Shown here in pieces: positions 1-11,945 of a DNA stretch of 64,000 bases. The position numbers and the translations under genes are program-made. The DNA is from Phoma sp. XZ068 (taxonomy: Eukaryota; Ascomycota; Dothideomycetes; Pleosporales; Didymellaceae): NCBI GenBank assembly GCA_004835665.1, contig RBKR01000005.1, positions 1,116,001-1,180,000 on the forward strand. The letters are read 5' to 3'. Numbering within the stretch: the first letter of the stretch is position 1; every line of letters begins with the position of its first letter. The notes beneath the pieces were generated by a model. It saw only the letters and a list, made by a program, of their open reading frames with translations, ran no database searches and was not told where the DNA came from.

Positions 1-1649
1 TATATATAATAAAGAATTACTAGCTATTATATTAGCCCTAGAATATTAGAGAATCTATATAAAAAGTTACTTAGAACTTACTATCTATATAGATTATAAG
101 AACTTAGTACACTTTACTACTACTAAGACACTTAACTAATAATAAGTATACTAGTCTAAGCTATTAGGATAATATAAGTTTAAGATACTATATACCCTAG
201 AAAAAAACAATAGCAGAGCTAACGCACTTAGTAGATAATATAATCTAGCTAGAGAAAAGATAATAAACTAGTTTACTATACTTAGAGTTAATAAAGATAG
301 GTTATTAGAACTATCTTAGTAGCTTAATAATATAATATAAGTTTAGTAGGAACAGCGTATACCTATAGAGGTACTAGAAGAATTAGAGAATAAAATTATA
401 AGCTATTATTATAATAACCTGCTTTATAGACACTCTAGTATAACACAAATAATAGAACTTATTAGATAATACTATAAGTTTAGCTATATAAAGGACAAGG
501 TTACTAAATTTATTAAGAACTATATTAATTGCCAATAGAACAAACACAGTATATATATAAAATATAAAGAAATATAAGCAATAAAGCTACTAATAGCACT
601 ATAGATAAATATTATAATAGACTTTATTATATAACTACTAATCTCTAAGAACCCTATTATAGGATATACCTATAACTTAATCTTTATTATAGTAGATAGA
701 TTTACTAAAGTAGTAGAAATAATACTATTTTAATATAGTTATACTGTAGAGTAGCTTGCACAAGTATTTCTAGATAGGATTATCTATTACTATAGTATAC
801 TAGAATTAATTATTAGTAATAGAGATAAGCTATTTATATTAAATTATTAAACTATGCTTATAGCAGCTATTAGTACTAAGAAAAAGCTATTAACTATATA
901 TTATCTATAAACAGACAGATAAATAGAAAGAATAAATTAAACTATAGAAATATACCTAAGGATATATAGCAACTAGGAGTAAGATAACTAGGTCTTACTA
1001 TTACCTATAGTATAGATTATATATAACAACAAACTATTAGAAGTAATAGGTATAATACTATTCTTTATAAATTATAGAAGATACCTAAATCTCTTTATAA
1101 GGTCTCTTAATAGTAATATCTAAACAGATTTAGCAATAACCTTAGTATAAAGACTAAAAGAAGTATACTAGAAATTACTTAAAAATATTAATAAGGCTTA
1201 ATAATAAGTAATCTCTTATATTAATTAAAAAAGAAAAATAGTACCTTAGCTAAAAGAGGGGGATAAAGTCTATCTCCTTATAAAAAACTTACAAATATAA
1301 AGACTAATAAAAAAACTAGATTATATTAAGGTTAGACTATTTTTTATTTCTAGGTAAATTAGCTCTATAAACTATTAACTTAAACTACTATAGGATACTA
1401 GAATACACCCTATATTTTATATATTGCTATTAGAACTAGTAGACCCTAATACACTAATCTAGAAAGACTTCTACTACTAGGTTAAAGAGGAAACTAAGTA
1501 AAAAGTTAAAAAAATAATATAATATTAAAAGAAAGGATATAAGGATAAATATCTAGTTAAGTAGTTAGAATACCCTAACTTAGAGAATATATAGAAACTA
1601 TTAATAAACCTTATAAACTGCTACTAGCTATTATACTAGTATTAGTAGT

Positions 1650-2105
1650 ATTAGGGTCTAGAAGAGGAGGATATATTGCCTAGTCTAGTATAAGTAAGCT
1701 AGGCATTAACCTATTCTTAAGCACAGTAATATTATTAAGCAATAACTCCTATTACTCTAGGTGCTCTATATCCTTAACAAACTAAGCACTTATATTAAAC
1801 TATTACTATTTATAATACTTTAAGAATTTCTTTTATTTATATACCTAGTTTAATTTAGTATAAGCAGCCTATAAGGTAGCTATTATAGCTTCCTTAGCTT
1901 TAGCAGCCTTGTCTTCTATTTCTTCTAGATATAATATCTTATTATTAATTTTAGAGAAATTAGGAATAGGCAGATCTACAGACTTGCACTTCTTTATTCT
2001 ATTATATTTATAATTTCTATATTTTTTATATAATAAAGATATTTTACAAGGCAAGTTCTTCTTTATATAGTACTTATAGGCAACTATAGCAAGATATCTA
2101 ATATT
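1650..2105 (-). pseudogene. Antisense ORF of family B retrotransposon (lysine-rich, coiled-coil-like), RIP-decayed
   Basis: On the strand opposite to pol, between the chromodomain and the 3' LTR, one frame stays open apart from TAA/TAG codons where glutamine would fit. A stretch of 61 codons from ATG at 2054 to the stop ending at 1869 has survived intact, one of only two such frames in 48 kb. It is lysine-rich with tyrosines early on, then has an acidic heptad-like stretch (KILYLEEIEDKAAKAKEAI). The same frame is visible in inverted copies at about 32,660-33,130 and 39,390-39,870. No known domain is recognised. It could be an accessory retroelement protein gene or a chance open frame; its recurrence at this place in other families favours a real ancestral gene. 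Confidence 0.5.
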
Positions 2106-2198
2106 ATTAATTTAGGTTCCTGTTATATATTAAGCTTAGGTATTTTAGAAAACTATTTATTAGTTTATAAGAATATAAACTATAAAGGAGGAGAATAG

Positions 2199-2681
2199 TG
2201 TTATAATCTTAGAGGAAAAGGCATAGTATAATAAAGTTATAGTTATAGATTAATAGTGCAGGGCTAAGAAGACTATATAATATTCTATAATCCTATAGAA
2301 ACAAACTACGCTAAGAGTATAAGACAGTATAAGACACTATATATATATCCTATAGAAACTATAAACTACTTATAGAAACTATAGGGCCTCCTATAGAACT
2401 TTATAGGACATTATAAGAAATATAGGACACTCTTTAGTATATAGCAATTAGAAACACTGCTCTTATAGCATTATATTTAACTTTATTAATTAACTTTATT
2501 ATTAAAACTTAACCTAACTCTTAAGCTAGATAGATTAACTATCTATACTACTTATTATTAACTCTATAGTTGTTATAGTGTTTTACTAGGTATCTATACT
2601 AACCCCTCCTATACTAGCACTTATTCTAGAGAACTAACCTTAGAAGTATTTATAAGCTTTACTTAGTTTATAACCTTAATA
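2199..2681 (+). repeat. 3' LTR of family B element
   Basis: The LTR starts TGTTATAATC and ends CCTTAATA (CA changed to TA). It is 483 bp, against 484 bp for the other complete family B LTRs at 32,085, 38,817 and 47,369. It is preceded by a polypurine tract. Confidence 0.9.
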
Positions 2682-4499
2682 ATATACTCTACTAGAGAAG
2701 ATAAGTATAGCTCTTTAGAAATTCTAGAAGGCTAATAAGTAATCTCTAAGAGAACCTAGAACTATAGAAGAAAAGTCTAATATAGAAATAAATACTAAGA
2801 TAGATACTAGTATTATAGAGCCTAAAATAGCCTATAATAACCTAGAATACTCTACTATATCCTAGTTAGGTATAAGGGAGCTACTAATACTATAGAAAAA
2901 AGTAGAAGCCTTTTATAAATACTATAATAACCTAATAGTAGGATATTTTAGTATAAGAAGAATATTAGAGAAACTCTAGTACTAATATATATAGAAGAGT
3001 ATAAGAGAGAATATAGCTTAGTACTATAGAGAGTATATACCCTATAGAAGGTTAATACTAGTAAGGTATAAACTATATAGGCTACTAGTACTACTCTTAC
3101 TACCTAATAGACTATAAAAGAAAGTTATAATAGATTTTATTATAGAACTTCTCTCTAGTAAGATAAGTAGTATAGTATATAATATAGTATTAGTAGTAGT
3201 GTGCTAATTAACTAAAATAGCCTATTATATTCTAGCTAGAGGTAATTAGGATAGAGTTAACCTAGTATAGTTCTAGATAAAAGAGATAATTTAATTATAT
3301 AGAGCCTCTAAATAAATTATTTCTAACTAGAGCTTTTTAATAAATATAAAATACTAGGATACCTTTTAATATTATCTAAACTCTAGAAGAGTTCTTATAT
3401 CTACCTATTACTTATAGATAGATAGACAGATAGAAAGGTAAAACTAGACCTTAGAATAATACCTTTAATACTACTATTTATTAGAATAGAATAATTAGGC
3501 TCTATAGATCTTAGTAGTAGAGTTTATATATAATAATAGTATATACTTAACTATTAAGACTATACTCTTCTAGGTAAACTATAGTTTAGACTCTAGGGGG
3601 GTAGACTAGCCTAGTATAGCTCTTAGCTAGAGTAAATTGCTTCTTAGAAAGTAGGTTATAACTAAACTTCTAGAACTATAATAAGAATATAAGAAGAAGA
3701 TACTTATAGTAAATATATATTAATAGGTATACTAGAATAAGTTAAGGTTATCTATCCTATTTATAGTAGGTAACTAAGTTATAGTTTTAAACTAATATAT
3801 ATAATTAACTAGGCTAAAGTATAAGCTAGATTAGAGGTATATAGGCCTAGAGCATATAATAGCCTAGATTAGCCTATTATTATTTAAAGTAGATCTACCT
3901 AGACTCTAAAGCGTTTATCTAGTCTTCTATATATTATTATTAGAACCTTTTAACCTAAAAGGCCTACTTCTATACCTAGTAACTCTAATTCTAGACACTC
4001 TTTACACTTATAGTAATAATATATAGAAAGTAGAAAAAATACTTAAATAAAAGTAAGATAAAGATAGAAATTAGCTCTATTATATAAAATAGGCTAATTT
4101 TTTCTCTAAAGAGAACTTATAGGAGTCTAGAGTTAATATATTCTCTAATATACTTAAATAGTTCTAGAAAAGGGAGAAAATACTACCTAGGTAATAGAGT
4201 AAATAGTAATAACCTAAGAGGTGCCTAGGATAGCTACCTAAGAAAAGGGAAAAATATTCTAATACTTAGAAAATTATAGAAATTCTAAGTATACTACTAC
4301 TACTAAAGTTAAAAAAGTTACCTTTACTATTTTTTCTACTAGGTTTTAGGTATTTAATAGTACTTAATAATAGTAGGAGGTGCTAGAGGCTATAATAGCC
4401 TATTATATTATAAAATAGTATAGAAAGGTTATAAGAGTAGAATTTAAATAAACTATAACTATTAATAGCTACTAAAGTAGTAGAAAACTAGGTATTATC

Positions 4500-5600
4500 C
4501 TATATATACTAGAAGGGGCTATATTACTCTATTATATACTATTTTACTCTAGAATTACTAAATATACCTTAGAATACCTTAAAACTACCTATTACCTCTT
4601 ATAACTTAGTAGCCTTAGCTAGAAGTTCTTTATACTTCTTATCCTTTATATTTATATACTTAGTAATCTTACTCTTATTAGTAGTAGACTTACTAGCCTT
4701 AGAGAAGTAGAGTTCCTTAATTTTACTTATAAGAATAGTAGCTCTAGCCTTAAGATTATACCTCTTACTATTAATAAAGATACTCTTAGCCTATAATAGG
4801 TTAGAATAGCCTAAGATAGCTTAAAAAAAAGAAAACTAACTTTCTTAGTAGGAGAAGCAGCCTTAGTAGTAGCCTATAGCTTAAGCTTATACTTATTACT
4901 TTTAACCTTAGCTTAGGTAGAGACCTTATTATACTTTTAGCTAATAGGATATATCTTAGTTATAGGTTTACCTTAAGAGGTATAAGTACCTAAGTATAGG
5001 AAAAAGTAGTTAGTATAGAGCTTAAACTCTCTAAAGGGGTTAGTAAGGGCTAAGAATAGTTAATAAGGGGGTAAAATAGCTTACCCCTTAATTATCTTAG
5101 TAACTTAGTATATATTAGAAATTAAATTACTTCTAGCCTAGACCTTTATACTCTTAAGTACTCTCTTAGACTTAGGCTAGGCCTTAGTATATATAGCTAA
5201 GCTAAGTATATTAAAGTGCTTATAAATTATATTAAGATAGTTAAAGATAGCTTTAGGTAGCTATAATAGGTTAGAATAGACTATAATAGTTAATAATAAC
5301 CTATAATAAGGCTATATACTATAAAGTAGTCTAAGTTAGTAAAGAAATACTATATATACTATATAGTCTAGATATCCTTACTAGTATTAACCTTATAGAC
5401 CTAAGTATAGTAAAGGTGCTAATTACTATTATTAACTAGAGAGAAGTAGCAGCCTAGGCAGTTAGTAAAAGAGATACTACTCTTACTAAAGTAATTAATA
5501 TAGTAGATATAGCTAAAGGCTATATAGTAGGAATTAAGTACTATATTATTTAAGACCTCTAAGTAATCTATAGTTAGTAGCTAGAAAGTACTAGTAGGTA
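4500..5600 (-). pseudogene. Antisense ORF of element D1, heavily RIP-mutated
   Basis: This minus-strand segment aligns with 24,860-25,920 of element C, where the antisense frame is best preserved. The lysine-rich block with a KITKYINIK core is recognisable around 4630-4700. Stop codons lie mostly at glutamine-compatible positions. No domain is recognised. The ends are approximate and taken from the alignment with element C. Confidence 0.4.
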
Positions 5601-6098
5601 GTATAATATATAAAAATAGTTAGGAATAGTATAGAATAGTCTAAAATAGTCTAGTTAGTACTAAAATAGTTAAATAAAGCTTAAACTAGTTCTAATAAGC
5701 TCTAATAAGCTAACTTAGGCTATAATAGCTTAAAATAGCCTATATTAGAACCTATTAGGGCTAGAATTTAAAAATAGAAAATCTTAAAAACTTACTAAAT
5801 TATATAGTAGGAAGAAGAAGTAATAGCTAGAAATTATAGATAGAAACCTATTAGAGGCCTATAGGTACCCTACTAGCTAGTAGATAGAATTAAAGTATAA
5901 GTAAATAGAATTCTAGGTAAAGGTAAAGGTAAATATAGAAATTTCTCTCTAGGAGCCTAAGCCTACCTTTAACTTAAGCTAGGCTATCTACTACCTATTC
6001 TCTTAGTAAAGAGCTATAATAGCCTATAATAGCTTAAAATAGCTACTAATATATTCCTCTATAGTTATCTAGAATATTTAACTATAGAAGGGGGATAT

Positions 6099-6331
6099 TA
6101 TTAGATATATAGCTTATAGGAGTTAAATACTTATATTATTATACTTAGGTAGAATATAGTTACTAGAGTTACCTCTATATAGAGTAACTAGAGTATATAG
6201 AGCTAAGCTTAGCTATTTATTATAAGGTAGTAAATAGTCTACTATTAATTAACCTTGTTTAGAACTATTATAGTCCTGCTTACTTATATTAATACTTCTC
6301 TCTCTAGTGCCCCTAGCTATTAAGCCTAATA
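6099..6331 (+). repeat. 3' LTR of element D1
   Basis: The LTR is 233 bp in the sense orientation, starting TATTAGATAT and ending CCTAATA. Its length matches both LTRs of element C and the reassembled LTR of element D. Confidence 0.85.
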
Positions 6332-6474
6332 ATTATTTACTACCTTATAATAAATAGCTAAGCTAGGCTCTATATACTCTAGTTACTCTAATATATAAAG
6401 GTAACTCTAGTAACTATACTCTACCTAAGTATAGTAGTATAAGTATTTAACTCCTATAAGCTATATATCTAATA
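6332..6474 (-). repeat. Truncated 3' LTR of element D2
   Basis: It corresponds to the first 143 of 233 bp of the C/D LTR in the sense orientation. The remaining 90 bp were displaced by insertion of D1 and would lie left of the window. Confidence 0.75.
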
Positions 6475-6959
6475 ATATCCCCCTTCTATAGTTAAATATT
6501 CTAGATAACTATAGAGGAATATATTAGTAGCTATTTTAAGCTATTATAGGCTATTATAGCTCTCTACTAAGAGAATAGGTAGTAGATAGCCTAGCTTAAG
6601 TTAAAGATAGGCTTAGGCTCCTAGAGGGAAATTTCTATATTTACCTTTACCTTTACCTAGAATTTTATTTATCTATACTCTACTTCTACCTACTAGCTAG
6701 TAAAGTGTCTATAGGCCTTTAATAAGTTTCTATCTATAATTTTTAGCTATTACTTCTTCTTTCTACTACTTAATTTAGTAAGTTTTTAAGATTTATTTTT
6801 AAATTCTAGCTCTAATAAGCCTTAATATAAGTTATTCTAAGCTATTATAGCCTAAGTTAGCTTATTAGAGCTTATTAGAGCTAGTTTAAGCTTTATTTAA
6901 CTATTTTAGTACTAACTAGATTATTTTAGACTAGTTTATACTATTCTTAACTATATTTA

Positions 6960-8640
6960 TATATTATACTACCTACTAGTACCTTTTAGCTACTAACTAT
7001 AGATTTCTTAGAAGTTTTAAATAATATAGTATATAATATCTACTATATAGCCTATTATTATATCTACTATATTAACTACTTTAGTAAGAGTAGTACCTAC
7101 TTTACTAGTACTCTAGGCTACTACTTTTCTCTAGTTACTAATACTAATTAGTACCTTTACTATACCTAGGTTTATAAGGTTAAGACTAGTAAAGATATCT
7201 AGACTATATACTATATAAAGTACTTCTTTAGTAATTTAGACTACTTTATAGTATATATCCCTATTTTAAATTATTATAAATAAGATAGGCTATTTTAACC
7301 TATTATAGCCTCCTAAAGCTATCTTTAACTAGGTTAATAAGATTTATATATACTTTAATATAATTACTACTAAGATATATACTAAAGCCTAGCCTTTAAC
7401 TATAGAGGTTTTTAAAAGTATAAAGGTTAAAGCTATAGGTAATTTACTCTCTAAAGTATACTAAGTTACTAAGATAATTAAGAAGTAAGCTAGTTTACCT
7501 CTTTATTACTTATTTCTAACTATTACTAACTCTTCTAGAGAGTTTAAGCCTTTATTATAATCTAATAAAAGCAGATATATAAGTAACCTAGCTAATAGAA
7601 ATAGCTAGCTACTTAATCTAGCTAGACTAATTAGACCTACTAGTGTAGAGGTATCCCTAATAATTTAACTAGTAGATAAAGTAGTAGTACTTACTTCTTA
7701 GTAAGTAAGTAACTAAAGAAAAGCCTATAGCTTAATTTACTTATTCTATAGAACAGGTACTATAGGGTATATTAACTAAGAGCTATATAGCTCCTAATTT
7801 ACTTAAATAGTACTACCCTCTTAAATACTATATTTAAGGAGAGAGTACTATAGCTATAGATAAATACCTCTAGATACTATTCTTAGGATAGTGTATTTAA
7901 CTTAATAATCTACTATATATTACGTTCTTATTAACCTCTAATAATAGCTAGCTGTTATTCTATACCCTTAAGTAACCTATCTATATATTAGGGTTTACTC
8001 TAGTATACCCCTTAATAATAGTAAGCTGTTATTCTATACCTTCTAGTAACTAACTCTACCTCTGCCTATACTTATCTCTAAAAACTAATAGAATAATATA
8101 CTATAAGCTTTACTTAGGTACAACTTTAATAGCTTTATACTAATAACTTCTTTTTATACTTAGGTATTTAGAGTATTTAGAGTAACTCTATAACTAAAGT
8201 ATACTCTATTAGCTAAAAGTATAATAAAGTTACTATATAGGCTAAGGCTAAAAGTAATAAGTATAAGCTTAAGTAGTAGGCTACTACTAAGGCCTCTTCT
8301 CCTATTAAGAAAGTTAGTTTTCCTCTTTTTAAGCTACTTTAGGCTATTTTAACTTATTATAGGCTTAAAGTATTCTTATTAATAGTAAAAAGTATAATCT
8401 AGAAGCTAAAGCTACTATTCTTATAAGTAAGATTAAAGAACTTTATAAATTTAAAAATAGTAAGTCTACTACTAATAAGAGTAAGATTACTAAGTATATA
8501 AATATAAAAAAGAAAGAGTATAAGAATCTTCTAGCTAAGGCTACTAAGTTATAAGAGATAATAGGTAGTTTTAAAGTATTCTAAGGTATATTTAGTAATT
8601 CTAGAGTAAAATAGTATATAATAGAGTAATATAGCCTCTT
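6960..8640 (+). pseudogene. Antisense ORF of element D2, split by a solo LTR
   Basis: This is the plus-strand counterpart of the antisense frame at 24,860-25,920 in element C. It is interrupted by the family F solo LTR at 7553-8131. The lysine-rich block (KITKYINIK) is readable near 8480-8510. It is heavily RIP-mutated, and its limits come from the alignment with element C. Confidence 0.4.
7553..8131 (+). repeat. Solo LTR, family F
   Basis: This 579-bp LTR is homologous to 41,228-41,825 and 46,682-47,279. It is flanked by GCCTT (7548-7552) and GCTTT (8132-8136), a target-site duplication differing by one C-to-T change. It lacks the 19-bp internal duplication found in the two LTRs of the complete F element. 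Confidence 0.8.
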
Positions 8641-10126
8641 CTAGTATATATAGAATAATACCTAGTTTTCTACTACTTTAGCAGCTATTAATAGTTATAG
8701 TTAGTTTAAATTCTACTCTTATAACCTTTCTATACTATTTTATAATATTATAGGCTATTATAGCTTCTAGTACCTTCTACTATTATTAAGTACTATTAAA
8801 TTTCTAAAACTTAGTAAGAAAAATAGTAAAGGTAACTTTTTTAACTTTAGTAGTAGTAGTATACTTAGAATTTCTATTATTTTTCTAAGTATTAGAATAT
8901 TTTTCTTTTTTCTTAGGTAGCTGTTCTAGGTACCTCTTAGGTTATTACTATTTATTCTATTATCTAGGTAGTCTTTTTTCTTTTTTCTAAAACTATTTAA
9001 GTATATTAAAAAATATATTAACTCTAGGTTTTTATAAGTTTTCTTTAAAGAGAAAATTAGCCTATTTTATATAATAAAGCTAATTTCTATCCTTATTTTA
9101 CTTTTATTTAAGTATTTTTTTTACTTTCTATATATTATTACTATAAGTATAAAGAGTATCTAGAATTAGAGTTATTAGGTATAGAAGTAGGCTCTTTAAG
9201 TTAAAAAGTTCTAATAATAATATATAAAAGACTAGATAAACACTTTAGAGTCTAGGTAGGTCTACTTTAAATAATAATAGCCTAATTTAGGCTATTATAT
9301 ACTCTAGGCCTATATATTTCTAATCTAGTTTATATTTTAGCCTAGTTAATTATATATATTAGTTTAAAACTATAACTTAGTTACCTATTAAGAAAGACAT
9401 AGGTAACCTTAACTTATTCTAGTATACCTTTTAATATATATTTACTATAAGTATCTTTTTCTTATATTTCTATTATAGTTCTAGGAGTTTAGTTATAACC
9501 TACCTTTTAAGAAATAATTTACTCTAGCTAAGAGCTATACTAGGCTAGTCTACTTTTTTAAAGTCTAAACTATAGTTTACCTAAAAGAGTATAGTCTTAA
9601 TAGTTAAGTATATACTATTATTATATATAAACTCTACTACTAAAATCTATAGAGCCTAATTATTCTATTCTAATAAATAGTAGTATTAAAGATATTATTC
9701 TAAAGTCTAGTTTTACCTTTCTATCTATCTATCTATAGGTAATAGGTAGATATAAAAACTCTTCTAGAGTTTAAATAATATTAAAAGGTATTCTAGTATT
9801 TTATATTTATTAGAGAGCTCTAGTTAGAAATAATTTATTTAGAGGCTTTATATAATTAAATTATCTCTTTTATCTAAAACTATACTAGGTTAACTCTATT
9901 CTAATTACTTCTAGCTAGAATATAATAGGCTGTTTTGGTTAATTAGTATACTACTACTAATACTATATTATATACTATACTACTTATCTTACTAGAGAGA
10001 AGTTCTATAATAAAGTCTATTATAACCTTTTTTTATAATTTATTAAGTAGTAAGAGTAGTACTAGTAGCCTATATAGTTTATACCTTACTAGTATTAACC
10101 TTCTATAGGGTATATACTCTCTATAG

Positions 10127-10210
10127 TACTAAGCTATATCTTCTCTTATACCTTTCTATATATATTAGTACTAAGCTATATCTTCTCTTATACCTTTCTA
10201 TATATATTAG
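10127..10210. repeat. 42-bp tandem direct duplication in element D2
   Basis: Two identical 42-bp units lie at 10,127-10,168 and 10,169-10,210. Element C has one copy at the equivalent place (near 27,405-27,445), so the duplication is specific to D2. Confidence 0.8.
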
Positions 10211-11146
10211 TACTAGAGTTTTTCTAATATTCTTTTTATACTAAAATATCTTACTATTAGGTTATTATAGTATTCTTATAGGGCTTCTACTCTTTTCTAT
10301 AGTATTACTAGCTCTTTAATACCTAACTAGAATACTATAGAGTATTTTAGGTTATTATAGGCTATTTTAGGCTTTATAATACTAGTATCTATCTTAGTAT
10401 TTATTTCTATATTAAACTTCTCCTTTATAGTCCTAGGTTCTCTTAGAGATTACTTATTAGCCTTCTAGAATTTCTAAAGAGCTATACTTATCTTCTCTAG
10501 TAGAGTATATATTACCTTTAACTATATTATTACTATAGCTACTAAAGTACTTAGGTCTTTTTTCCTATTTATAAGATTCTTTATTAGTTATATAAATACC
10601 TAATTATACTTTTAAGAAGGCTTTTATACTTTACTTATATAGTTAGGTCTTCTTAATAGCCTATTTACTAGGTTTATTTTTCTAGGTTAGTAGGTTAAGA
10701 TAAAATTATACTAGCTTAGTACTAAATATAACTAAACCTACTAATAGTTTAATACCTTAGTTTCTATAAACTATTTTATATTTATATAGTCTATAAGAAT
10801 TTTAAAATAGATTCTCTAGAGGTAATACTACTAGTACTTTATACTCTTTATAATTACTAGTAATTTCTAATTATATATATTATAGTTATACTTTACTTAG
10901 ATAAGCTTATATAAGTAGAAGCCTATTAGCCTCTATTAGCTCTCTTTACCCTATTCTAGGCTATATTAGCTTAGTATACTTAAGATTACTCTACCTAAAG
11001 TATTAACTTTTAATCTAGTTTATTTTTTTTTAAAGTAAGTAAGAATTAGGACTATTAAGAAGGTGTCTTTTAGCTACTTAAAGGCTTTCTTTACTACTTT
11101 TAGTAAGTATAGTAGCTAGCTTTTCTCTCTCTTTATAGCTAGCCTA

Positions 11147-11725
11147 TATTAAGGTTATATTCTAAGTAAAGCTTATAAATACTTCTAGAGTTAGTTCTCT
11201 AGAATAAATAGATATATAGTAGATCTTAGAGAGTATAGATACTTAGTAAAATACTATAGTAACTATAGGTAATAATAAGTAGTATAGAGTAGACTATCTA
11301 TCTTAAAAGTTAGGTTATAGTAAAAAGTATATATAGTTAATCTATCTATCTTAATATATAGGTAGAGATTCTAATAATAGAGTATATTAATTAGGTTAAA
11401 TATAAACTATAAAGGTTATATTCCTATATACTATATACTAAGAAGATAGAGGTATTGCTTAGTATTATAGGGCACTAATTACTAATTATACTAATTATAC
11501 TAATTATACTAATTATACTAATTATACTAATTATACTAATTATACTAATTATACTAAGACTAATTATAATATATAACTTTATATTATTACCTAAGTAGTA
11601 GCTAATAATACTTATTATTTATACTTACTTATAATACCTTCTCCTATATAGGTTAACTATACTATAACTATACAGCACTAGCTTATAATTATTAACCTTT
11701 ATTTAGTATTTCTAGGATTATAATA
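11147..11725 (-). repeat. Solo LTR, family A, inverted, with expanded minisatellite
   Basis: The LTR starts TATTAAGG and ends ATTATAATA, the reverse complement of the A LTR. A perfect 5-bp duplication GCCTA flanks it (11,142-11,146 and 11,726-11,730). It is 579 bp rather than 544 bp; part of the extra length is an array of a 9-bp unit (ACTAATTAT, about eight copies, 11,481-11,556). Confidence 0.85.
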
Positions 11726-11945
11726 GCCTAGCCTAGGCCTAACCTAGGTCCTTTCTTATTAATATTATAAGTAAGAGTACTATATAGCTAAATTCTTTAA
11801 TAAAGTGTTAATAGTAGTTTATAAATTCTATAAAAATATATATATTATATACTGTAGCTAGTAATAGCTAATCTTAGATTATTTTAGCCCTTTCTAGGTT
11901 AATACTAACCCCTTATAGAGATACTATATATCTAAGGTACTTTAT

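Larger units (their letters stand above)
1..2681 (+). mobile_element. Family B chromovirus (Ty3/gypsy), 3' part, RIP-degraded, cut by window start
   Basis: This is the 3' end of a Ty3/gypsy retrotransposon read on the plus strand. The sequence from 1 to about 1630 aligns by eye with 19,272-20,890 of element A. It covers the end of RNase H, integrase (a degraded TDxQ-ER motif around 908-940) and a chromodomain (about 1500-1620, with the remnants YLVK and EYPNLEN readable). All frames are full of TAA and TAG, as expected when CAA, CAG and TGG codons are hit by RIP. A purine-rich polypurine tract (2184-2198) precedes the 3' LTR at 2199-2681. The following bases ATATA fall inside family C/D sequence, so this copy jumped into element D1. 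Its 5' half lies outside the window. The family assignment is firm; the domain edges are approximate. Confidence 0.85.
2682..6331 (+). mobile_element. Element D1: family C/D gypsy element, 3' part, RIP-degraded
   Basis: This is the 3' portion of a C-type gypsy element read on the plus strand. It is the inverted counterpart of 6475-10,510 and of 24,333-27,750 in element C. An integrase TDxQTER remnant lies near 3418-3445. The 3' LTR (6099-6331) is exactly 233 bp, as in element C, and is preceded by the tract AGAAGGGGGA. The 5' side is interrupted at 2682 by the family B element. The right end falls inside the LTR of D2. The long internal stretch between integrase and the LTR (about 2.6 kb) carries the antisense frame listed separately. 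Confidence 0.8.
6332..11945 (-). mobile_element. Element D2: family C/D gypsy element coded on the minus strand, truncated
   Basis: The segment aligns with 24,333-28,610 of element C in the same orientation, so pol runs right to left. The 3' LTR is reduced to 143 bp (6332-6474) where D1 inserted. Integrase TDxQTER remnants lie at about 9720-9750 (minus). The homology stops near 11,945 in the part of reverse transcriptase after the catalytic YLDD, so the RT active site and gag are gone. Two solo LTRs with target-site duplications sit inside it: family F at 7553-8131 and family A at 11,147-11,725. A 42-bp direct duplication lies at 10,127-10,210. Confidence 0.8.

Noticed and set aside
11481..11556. 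CRISPR-like regular repeats
   Set aside because: It is a simple 9-bp tandem array without spacers, inside a retrotransposon LTR of a eukaryote.
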